DNA of 7,808 nt. Source: Polaromonas sp. GTDB taxonomy: Bacteria > Pseudomonadota > Gammaproteobacteria > Burkholderiales > Burkholderiaceae_C. Positions 1 through 5,066 of this stretch are shown one piece after another (position 1 is the first letter of the stretch; every line of letters starts with the position of its first letter). The position numbers and the translations under genes are program-made. Below the pieces are notes generated by a model that was not told the DNA's origin, ran no database searches, and saw only the letters and a program-made list of their open reading frames with translations. Location: the NCBI GenBank assembly GCA_014376885.1, contig JACMQR010000320.1:1-7808 (forward strand), read 5' to 3'.

Positions 1-180
1 GGGGCGGCGTTTACCGGCCCGATCGCCAATGCCGGCCAGCCCACCGGCTTTGGCCCGGCTTGTAGGACCATGGCGAATCTGCCTGGGGCTGCCACGGCTT
101 CGGGTTGGCAGCAGTTACCATCGCCGGTTTGATGCCCCGCCGCGTTGGCCTGTCCGCCCTTGTCCCCGCCCATACCGCCC
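1..180. other. Left-edge stretch with no supportable gene
   Basis: No convincing gene is visible upstream of the permease. The plus strand is open from base 1 to a TGA at 130-132 and could be the tail of an upstream gene, but the peptide resembles no family I recognise. The minus strand is open from an ATG at 182 to the window edge (starting MGGMGGDKGG); this too matches nothing known and has no clear ribosome binding site. The stretch holds the promoter candidate listed separately. Confidence 0.4.
105..133 (+). promoter_or_regulatory. Candidate sigma70-type promoter of the MCE operon
   Basis: TTGGCA at 105-110 matches the -35 consensus at 5 of 6 positions. TTTGAT at 128-133 matches the -10 consensus at 4 of 6. 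The spacer is exactly 17 bp. A transcript starting near 140 would give the permease ATG at 181 a leader of about 40 nt. Transcription could also come from upstream of the window. This is motif matching by eye only. Confidence 0.4.
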
Positions 181-1350
181 ATGCCTGTTGATGCCTCAGC
201 ACCGCGAATCGAAATTCAGGATACGCCTGAAGGCCGGGTTGTGCGCTTGCTGGGCAGCTGGACCGCGGCCCGGCTGACACTGGCGCCTGCCTGGGCCGCC
301 CTGAGCCGGCAGCTGGGCCGCCTGCAGGGCGCTGGCGGCCGGGTGCCCCTGGCCTCCCGCAGCGCCCCGGGCTCGCCGGGCCGGTGGTTCCTGACTGGCA
401 TCGAGCAGCTGGACTACCTCGGCGCCCAGGTGGTGTGGAATGCGTGGGGCCAGCGCTGGCCAGCCGATCTGGAACTGGCGCCCGAGCAGCGGCTCATGCT
501 GGAAGTCGTGGAAAAATTCACTGCCCGCCCGGCGCCGCAGCGCCGCCTGCCCTGGTCGGCGTCCCTGGGTCTGCTGGGCGGCCGGCTGCTCGGCCTGCTC
601 GACCATGGCAAAGGATTGCTGCGCCTGCTGGGCCAGCTGCTGCTCGACCTGGCGCGACTGGTGCGCCATCCGCCGCAGGGGCCGTGGCGCGACCTGTCGG
701 GGCATCTCTACCACTTCGGCGCGACCGCCCTGCCAATCACCGCGCTGGTCGGGTTCTTGATCGGCGTGGTGCTGGCCTACCTGATTTCGCAGCAGCTGCG
801 CCAGTTCGGCGCCGATGCCTTCATCGTCAACATCCTGGGCATTTCGCTGGTTCGCGAGCTCGGCCCGGTGCTGGCGGCGATTTTGGTGGCCGGGCGCAGC
901 GGCTCGGCCATCACCGCGCAGATCGGCGTGATGCGCGTCACCGAAGAGCTCGACGCGATGCGCGTCATGGGCATTGCCCGGGGCTTTCGGCTGGTCATGC
1001 CGCGCGCGCTGTCGCTGTCGCTGGTGATGCCGTTGATCAGCGTCTGGACCACCCTGGCCGCGCTGCTGGGCGGCATGCTGGCGGCCAATGTGGCGATGGA
1101 CGTGACGCCGTCGTTCTTCATCAACGCGCTGCCGGCGGCGGTGAAGGTGTCCAACCTGGCGCTGGCCAGCGCCAAGTCGGTGGTCTTTGGCCTGCTGATC
1201 GCGCTGATCGGCTGCCACTACGGCCTGCGCGTCAAGCCCAACACCGAAAGCCTGGGGCAGGGTACGACGGCCTCGGTGGTGACGTCGATCACCGTGGTCA
1301 TTCTGGTCGATGCGCTGTTCGCGGTGCTGTTCAAGAATGTCGGGATATGA
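181..1350 (+). CDS. MlaE-family ABC transporter permease with fused N-terminal STAS-like domain
   Basis: This is the inner-membrane permease of an MCE-type lipid/hydrophobic-compound transporter, 389 aa from the ATG at 181. Residues about 8-112 form a degenerate STAS-like domain; LDYLGAQ (77-83) resembles the STAS LDxxGA motif. Residues about 165-389 are the MlaE/YrbE permease domain. Its conserved core at 225-260 includes RELGPVLAAILVAGRSGSA and the EELDAM motif, and hydrophobic segments lie near 183-203, 213-237, 275-303, 330-348 and 366-384. An in-frame TTG at 145 would add 12 residues. I prefer the ATG because the extension is proline-rich and the candidate promoter would leave almost no leader before 145; neither start has a clear Shine-Dalgarno. 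In canonical Mla systems the STAS protein is the separate MlaB, so here it is probably fused. It is first of four co-directional genes and ends 141 bp before the ATPase gene. The family is clear; the substrate is not known. Confidence 0.9.
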   Translation: MPVDASAPRIEIQDTPEGRVVRLLGSWTAARLTLAPAWAALSRQLGRLQGAGGRVPLASRSAPGSPGRWFLTGIEQLDYLGAQVVWNAWGQRWPADLELAPEQRLMLEVVEKFTARPAPQRRLPWSASLGLLGGRLLGLLDHGKGLLRLLGQLLLDLARLVRHPPQGPWRDLSGHLYHFGATALPITALVGFLIGVVLAYLISQQLRQFGADAFIVNILGISLVRELGPVLAAILVAGRSGSAITAQIGVMRVTEELDAMRVMGIARGFRLVMPRALSLSLVMPLISVWTTLAALLGGMLAANVAMDVTPSFFINALPAAVKVSNLALASAKSVVFGLLIALIGCHYGLRVKPNTESLGQGTTASVVTSITVVILVDALFAVLFKNVGI

Positions 1351-1440
1351 CCCCCACGCTTGCCACTTCGTGTGCTGCGCTGCCCCCCGGGGGGGCCACC
1401 CCGCCTGCGGCCCGGCAAAGCCGGTTCCGCGGCCGGTACT
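1351..1440. repeat. GC-rich dispersed repeat in the permease-ATPase gap
   Basis: This 141-bp gap is much longer than the 3-14 bp gaps elsewhere in the operon. It contains C6G7 (1383-1395), a hairpin with stems CCGGC (1412-1416) and GCCGG (1420-1424) around AAA, and CCGCGG. The order of motifs (ACGCTTGCC, a C-run/G-run block, CCTGCGGCCCGGC, GCCGGTTCCGCGG) resembles a dispersed intergenic repeat I recall from many Comamonadaceae genomes. That identity is from memory and only one copy is in the window. Boundaries are approximate. As an RNA it could fold strongly and affect downstream gene expression, but there is no U-tract to make it a standard terminator. Confidence 0.6.
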
Positions 1441-1491
1441 TGCATGGGCGGGGAGGGGTAGTTTCTTTACGCTTGCCGAACGGGGCGCGAA

Positions 1492-2280
1492 ATGAATGAA
1501 CCCGTGGTGCAGATCAGCAAGCTGTGGACGGTGTTCCAGAACGGCGACAAGCCGTCGGTGATCCACAAGGACCTGGACCTGACGGTCGAGCGCGGCGAGA
1601 TCATGTCGCTGGTCGGCGGCTCGGGCACCGGCAAAACCGTGCTGCTGCGCCAGATGCTCGGGCTGGAGACGCCGACGCGCGGCACCATCACCGTGCTCGG
1701 CAAGCCGGCGGCCGAGCTGGGCAAGCGCGGCGCGGCCAGCCGCGTCGGCATGCTGTTCCAGCAGGGCGCTCTGTTTTCGGCCTTCACCGTGCTGGAGAAC
1801 ATTGCCTTTCCGCTGCGCGAGCTGAAGTGCCTGCCCAGCAGCCTGATCCGCGATGCGGCGATGGTCAAGCTGCAGATGGTCGGGCTGCCGCCGGACGCGG
1901 CCGGCAAGATGCCGAGCGACCTGTCGGGCGGCATGGTCAAGCGGGTTGCCCTGGCGCGCGCGCTGATCATGGACCCGCCGCTGCTGCTGCTCGACGAGCC
2001 GACCGCCGGGCTGGACCCGGACAGCTCGGACAGCTTTTGCGACCTGCTGCGCGCGCTGCACCAGGGCATGGGCCTGACGGTGGTGATGGTCACGCACGAC
2101 CTGGACACGATTTTCGAGCTCAGCACCCGCATTGCGGTGCTGGCCGCGCAAAAGGTCATCATCAACGACGCGCCGCAGCAGGTGGTGGCCTTCGAGCATC
2201 CCTTCATTCACGACTTTTTTCTGGGCGAACGCGGCCAGCGCGCCATGACGCTGCTGGCCCGTCCGTCCCTGCCAAACTAG
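1492..2280 (+). CDS. MlaF-like ABC transporter ATP-binding protein
   Basis: This is the cytoplasmic ATPase that would energise the MlaE-type permease, 262 aa, normal for the family. All nucleotide-binding motifs are intact: Walker A GGSGTGKT (42-49), Q-loop FQQ (89-91), signature LSGGMVKR (144-151), Walker B LLLLDEP (164-170, catalytic E169) and the H-loop histidine H202 in VMVTHD. LSGGM followed by K/R is typical of the MlaF/Ttg2A branch. The ATG at 1492 is preceded only by a weak GGGG at 1482-1485. It lies 141 bp after the permease stop, beyond a repeat, and 14 bp before the MCE gene. The family is clear. I give no gene symbol because the operon differs from canonical mlaFEDCB. Confidence 0.93.
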   Translation: MNEPVVQISKLWTVFQNGDKPSVIHKDLDLTVERGEIMSLVGGSGTGKTVLLRQMLGLETPTRGTITVLGKPAAELGKRGAASRVGMLFQQGALFSAFTVLENIAFPLRELKCLPSSLIRDAAMVKLQMVGLPPDAAGKMPSDLSGGMVKRVALARALIMDPPLLLLDEPTAGLDPDSSDSFCDLLRALHQGMGLTVVMVTHDLDTIFELSTRIAVLAAQKVIINDAPQQVVAFEHPFIHDFFLGERGQRAMTLLARPSLPN

Positions 2281-2286
2281 AAAGGG
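2281..2286 (+). promoter_or_regulatory. Ribosome binding site of the MCE gene
   Basis: AAAGGG sits 8 nt before the ATG at 2295 and directly after the ATPase stop codon. It fixes the MCE start at 2295, although the reading frame is open much further upstream within the ATPase gene. Confidence 0.6.
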
Positions 2287-2294
2287 TTTGCACC

Positions 2295-3221
2295 ATGGAA
2301 AACAAAGCCCATGCACTGATCGCCGGCGCTTTTGTGGTGGTGGTCACCGCTTTGCTGGCCCTGCTGGCCATCTGGCTCACGCGCGACAGCGTGCAGCGCA
2401 ACCTGTACGAAATGAGCACCTCCGAAACCGTCTCCGGCCTGCAGCCGCAGGCCACGGTGCGCTACCGCGGCGTGGCGGTGGGCAAGGTCGAGCGCATCGG
2501 CTTTGACAATAAGGTCAAGGGCAATGTGCTGATCCGCGTGTCCATCGACCAGGCCGCGCCAATGACCCGTTCGACGTTTGCCACCGTGGCCTCGCAGGGC
2601 GTCACCGGCCTGGGCTTCATCCAGCTCGACGACAACGGCGAGTCCACCGAGCGCCTGGTGCCCAACGACGACGACCCGCCGCGCCTGGTGCTCAAGCCGG
2701 GCGGGCTGGACAAGCTGCTGCGCCAAAGCGAGGCGATCTTCAACCAGGCCGAGCAGGCCACGGCCCGCATCAACCAGCTGCTGTCGCCGCGCAACGAAGC
2801 GGCCATCAACACCGCCGTCACCCAGCTGGCCGAGGCGGCCGGCAGCATCAACCGCGTGGCCAAGGCGCTGGAGCCGACGGCGGCCACCCTGCCGGCGCTG
2901 TCCAAGGACGCCCGGGCCGCGCTGCAGGCAGTCCGGACCGTGACCGACGAGGTCGGCGTCACCGCCCAGCGGCTCAATGCGCGCGGCGGGCCGCTGGACC
3001 GGCTGACCGAAGGCGGCGCCGCGCTGGCCGCCGGGGTGGAAACCTTCAGCGCAGCCACGCTGCCCAAGCTGGGCGAGGTGGCCGACGAGACGGCGCGCAC
3101 CATGCGCCAGCTGCGGCGCACGGTCAATGCGGTGGACGACAACCCGCAGGCGCTGATTTTCGGCAACGGCCCGGCCGTGCCCGGTCCTGGCGAGGCCGGC
3201 TTTTCCGCCAACGGAGACTGA
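2295..3221 (+). CDS. MlaD-family MCE domain protein (substrate-binding, membrane-anchored)
   Basis: A 308-aa protein with an N-terminal transmembrane anchor (about 8-28) preceded by a short cytoplasmic tail, then one MCE domain (about 38-115) containing VSGLQPQATVRYRGVAVGKV and GVTGLGFIQL. A long helical region follows (about 138-282), and the tail DNPQALIFG...GPGEAGF (283-303) is a recurrent ending in this family. MCE proteins form periplasmic rings or tubes that pass lipids. With one MCE domain plus a long helical region this resembles the single-MCE proteins of four-gene systems with a lipoprotein partner, rather than multi-MCE PqiB or YebT. The frame is open upstream through the ATPase gene, but the AAAGGG and the start of the anchor place the true start here. 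It ends 3 bp before the lipoprotein gene, suggesting translational coupling. Confidence 0.9.
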   Translation: MENKAHALIAGAFVVVVTALLALLAIWLTRDSVQRNLYEMSTSETVSGLQPQATVRYRGVAVGKVERIGFDNKVKGNVLIRVSIDQAAPMTRSTFATVASQGVTGLGFIQLDDNGESTERLVPNDDDPPRLVLKPGGLDKLLRQSEAIFNQAEQATARINQLLSPRNEAAINTAVTQLAEAAGSINRVAKALEPTAATLPALSKDARAALQAVRTVTDEVGVTAQRLNARGGPLDRLTEGGAALAAGVETFSAATLPKLGEVADETARTMRQLRRTVNAVDDNPQALIFGNGPAVPGPGEAGFSANGD

Positions 3222-3224
3222 ACG

Positions 3225-3950
3225 ATGACCCCTTCAACCTTTTTCACCGATTCAACGACTGCTATTTATTCAATAGCTGCCCTTGCCCGCACGACAAGCA
3301 CAAGGTCCTGTTTTTGCTTGTTTTTTTTGCTGATGGCCGGCGTGCTGGCCGGCTGCTCGGTGATTGACAAGCCCAGCCGCTCGACGCTGTACGACTTCGG
3401 CCCGGGCGCGCTGGCCGGCGGGCTGCCACCGGCCAGCGCGCCGGCGCCGGCCCTGGCGCCGCTGGCGATTGCCGACATCGCCACCGCCGGCGGCGCGCTG
3501 GACAACCAGGCGGTGCTGTACCGGCTGGGCTACCTGGACGCCCAGCAGCTGCGGCCCTACTCGCAGGCGCGCTGGAGCATGCCGCCGGCGCAGCTGCTCA
3601 GGCAGCGCCTGCGCGAGCGCCTGGGCCAGCAGCGCGTCGTGCTTAATGCCCGGGAAGGCGTGGCCCTGAACCGCAGCCAAAACGCCAGCTTGCCGCTGCT
3701 GCGCCTGGAACTCGAAGAATTCAGCCAGCTGTTCAGCGCGCCTGACGCCAGCGCCGGCCTGGTCCGGCTGCACGCCACGCTGGTCGAGATCACGCCCGCC
3801 GGCGAGCGCCTGCTGGCCCAGCGCACGGTGGCGGTGCAGCGGCCCGCCGCCACCCCGGATGCGGCTGGCGGCGTACGCGCCCTGACGGCGGCCAGCGATG
3901 CGGCGATCGACGAGCTGGACCAGTGGCTGCGCCAGGCGGCAGCGCGCTGA
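3225..3950 (+). CDS. ABC-type transport auxiliary lipoprotein (PqiC-like, ABC_trans_aux family)
   Basis: A 241-aa predicted lipoprotein, probably anchored in the outer membrane, where PqiC-type proteins receive or guide the MCE conduit. The lipobox is LAGC with the lipidated cysteine at residue 44 (codon 3354-3356), leaving a mature part of 198 aa. After a Pro/Ala-rich linker (about 65-82) comes a typical auxiliary-component domain with VLYRLGYLDAQQLRPYSQARW (about 98-118) and PPAQLLRQRL. The start ATG at 3225 has GGAG at 3212-3215. The signal peptide is unusually long (43 aa against the usual 17-25). Its N-terminal half is encoded by a dispersed repeat that supplies R22 and R27 before the hydrophobic core CLFFLLMAGVLAG. 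The only nearby alternative start, TTG at 3318, would leave no basic n-region. The domain call is firm; processing of the long leader is not certain. Confidence 0.87.
   Translation: MTPSTFFTDSTTAIYSIAALARTTSTRSCFCLFFLLMAGVLAGCSVIDKPSRSTLYDFGPGALAGGLPPASAPAPALAPLAIADIATAGGALDNQAVLYRLGYLDAQQLRPYSQARWSMPPAQLLRQRLRERLGQQRVVLNAREGVALNRSQNASLPLLRLELEEFSQLFSAPDASAGLVRLHATLVEITPAGERLLAQRTVAVQRPAATPDAAGGVRALTAASDAAIDELDQWLRQAAAR
3258..3320. repeat. Dispersed stem-loop repeat inside the lipoprotein gene
   Basis: GCTATT (3261-3266) and AATAGC (3272-3277) form a perfect 6-bp inverted repeat with a 5-nt loop. CTTG (3282-3285) and CAAG (3295-3298) form a second, shorter one. The sequence TGCTATT...AATAGCTGC...CTTG...GACAAGC resembles a small repeat I recall as common between genes in Polaromonas, Rhodoferax and Acidovorax-type genomes. 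It is visibly more AT-rich than the flanking codons. The family assignment is from memory; the inverted repeats are seen directly. Here it is translated as part of the lipoprotein leader. Ends are approximate. Confidence 0.6.
3294..3328 (+). terminator. Terminator-like stem and T-run inside the lipoprotein leader
   Basis: ACAAGCA (3294-3300) can pair with TGCTTGT (3315-3321) across a 14-nt loop, followed directly by T7 (3322-3328). The shape is that of a weak intrinsic terminator, but it lies in the coding region downstream of the start codon. The loop is long and the stem only 7 bp, so it may simply be a by-product of the repeat. Confidence 0.25.
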
Positions 3951-3954
3951 AGAG

Positions 3955-3973
3955 CCGGGGGCCGGCCCCCCGG
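3955..3973. terminator. GC hairpin between convergent genes
   Basis: CCGGGGG (3955-3961) pairs with CCCCCGG (3967-3973) over a 5-nt loop, just after the lipoprotein stop and before the LysR stop at 3982. There is no T-run on either side, so it is at best a weak bidirectional terminator or a transcript-end stabiliser. Its position between converging genes supports that role. Confidence 0.4.
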
Positions 3974-3981
3974 GCGAGCGG

Positions 3982-4890
3982 TCACAGGCCTGTCGGCACG
4001 GCCACGCCGGCTTGCCCGTAAAGCCAGTCGCGAAAGGCTGTCAGGCCCGGGCTGCCCTGGTCGGCCCGGCGGTAGCAAAGAAAGTGGGTGTCCCGCACCA
4101 TCGCCTGGAAGGCCGGGCCGTCCAGCACCACCAGCGCGCCGGTGGCCAGCTCCCGCTCGGCAAAGCGCCGGCTTTCCAGGGCGATGCCCAGGCCATCGAC
4201 CGCTGCGGCGATGGCCAGCGAGCCGCGGTCGAACGACGGGCGCGCGCACGCCGGCAGCGCCAGGCCATTGGCCGCGCACCAGTCGGCCCACTGCACCGGG
4301 TTGAGTTTGGAATCGATCAGGGTGAACCGGGCCAGGTCGGCCGGCGCGAGCGAGCGAGCTGGCTCGATCAGCCGGGGCGAGCACATCGGCAGCACCGCTT
4401 CGGCGCCCAGCGACTCGACCACGATGCCCGGGCGCGGCGGCGGAGCGCCATAGGCAATGTCCAGGTCCAGCGTGCCGTCCCGGTGCAGGTCAGCGGGCTC
4501 GGCGCTCGACGAAATATGCACCGTGATCGCTGGATGCGCCTGCATGAACTGGCCCAGCCGGGGACCGAGCCATTTGCTGGCAAAGCTGGGCGCGCAATGC
4601 ACCGACAAAACCCGCGCCTGAGCGCGCGGCCGCAGGTCGCCGCAGGCTTTTTCGATCAGGTCAAACCCGGCCGTCAGCTGCTCGAGCAGGCGCCTGCCCG
4701 GCGGCGTCAGGCTGACGCAGCGCGTCTGGCGCAGGAACAGCGCCGTGCCCAGCCACGCCTCCAGGGCGCGCACCTGGTGGCTGATGGCCGAGGTGGTCTG
4801 GTGCAGCTCCTGCGCCGCCCGTGTGAAGCTTTCATGGCGCGCGGCGCTTTCGAAAGCGCGCAGCGAAAAAAAAGAGGGCAGTTGTCTCAT
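3982..4890 (-). CDS. LysR-family transcriptional regulator (GcvA-type)
   Basis: A 302-aa DNA-binding regulator of normal LysR length. The N-terminal winged HTH (about 5-65) reads LPSFFSLRAFESAARHESFT...TTSAISHQVRALE...LFLRQ, typical of the GcvA-like subgroup. Residues about 93-295 are the periplasmic-binding-protein-like effector domain, with SFASKWLGPRL (102-112), DLDIAYG (142-148) and a GLGIAL motif (233-238). The frame is open upstream to 5052, but I choose the ATG at 4890 because the family begins with MRxLPS; no clear Shine-Dalgarno precedes it. An A8 tract (plus strand 4866-4873) covers codons 6-8. It is divergent from the aldolase gene across 176 bp, so it probably controls that gene, the MFS gene and itself. 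The effector is unknown but is plausibly the transported substrate or a breakdown product. Confidence 0.92.
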   Translation of the reverse strand: MRQLPSFFSLRAFESAARHESFTRAAQELHQTTSAISHQVRALEAWLGTALFLRQTRCVSLTPPGRRLLEQLTAGFDLIEKACGDLRPRAQARVLSVHCAPSFASKWLGPRLGQFMQAHPAITVHISSSAEPADLHRDGTLDLDIAYGAPPPRPGIVVESLGAEAVLPMCSPRLIEPARSLAPADLARFTLIDSKLNPVQWADWCAANGLALPACARPSFDRGSLAIAAAVDGLGIALESRRFAERELATGALVVLDGPAFQAMVRDTHFLCYRRADQGSPGLTAFRDWLYGQAGVAVPTGL

Positions 4891-4926
4891 CGGCGGTGAA
4901 ATGTGAAGTGGTGGGCGAAAAAGAAC

Positions 4927-4951
4927 GGTCAAAAAATGACCAAAAATGACC
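4927..4951. promoter_or_regulatory. Candidate operator: GGTCA/TGACC half-site array
   Basis: GGTCA (4927-4931), TGACC (4937-4941) and TGACC (4947-4951) are evenly spaced at 10 bp. The first two form a perfect inverted repeat around A5; the last two sit in a tandem AAAAATGACC duplication (4932-4941, 4942-4951). Spacing of one helical turn places all three sites on one face of the DNA. The array overlaps the candidate LysR -35, which would fit autorepression. Binding by this LysR protein is inference. Confidence 0.45.
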
Positions 4952-4961
4952 AAGCAACGGT

Positions 4962-4993
4962 CCATGGATGAATTGGATTCAACCATGGATGAA
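4962..4993. repeat. 11-bp direct repeat with 21-bp period
   Basis: CCATGGATGAA occurs at 4962-4972 and again, identical, at 4983-4993, a period of 21 bp or two helical turns. It lies between the half-site array and the aldolase start. It could be a second binding site for a regulator or a small tandem duplication. Confidence 0.5.
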
Positions 4994-5066
4994 AACTTGT
5001 CGCTTGTCAAGGCAGCCGGCCGGGCGCACCATGCTGGCACCTTTGCCCTCAACCCAGGACCGCCCC

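Larger units (their letters stand above)
4891..5066. promoter_or_regulatory. Divergent control region between LysR and aldolase genes
   Basis: This 176-bp region holds an AT-rich patch (about 4918-4958) with a half-site array, and a direct repeat at 4962-4993. On the minus strand TTGACC (4932-4927) could serve as a -35 for the LysR gene but has no good -10. On the plus strand I find no strong sigma70 promoter for the aldolase gene, which would fit activator-dependent transcription. TTGGATTCAACCA (4973-4985) fits the loose T-N11-A pattern of LysR boxes. Confidence 0.5.

Noticed and set aside
384..1499. A 371-codon plus-strand frame overlapping the permease gene
   Set aside because: It is an Ala/Arg/Gly-rich shadow in another frame; the permease frame carries all the conserved motifs.
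1524..2294. Upstream in-frame extension of the MCE protein through the ATPase gene
   Set aside because: The reading is an Arg/Ala/Gly-rich shadow of the ATPase. A good ribosome binding site and the family N-terminus both place the start at 2295.
196..2316. A 706-codon open frame on the minus strand across the permease and ATPase genes
   Set aside because: It is the antisense shadow of two clear GC-rich genes. Its product is a low-complexity His/Gln/Arg/Ala-rich string with no domain, and it spans the intergenic repeat.
3957..3970. Perfect 14-bp palindrome GGGGGCCGGCCCCC considered as an operator
   Set aside because: It lies between two gene ends, where a transcript hairpin is the simpler explanation.
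3898..4899. A 333-codon plus-strand frame opposite the LysR gene
   Set aside because: It is antisense to an unambiguous LysR gene and has no recognisable domain.
4891..5052. N-terminal extension of the LysR protein to 356 aa
   Set aside because: The extension would run through the AT-rich control region, and the family starts at the MRQLPS motif (4890).
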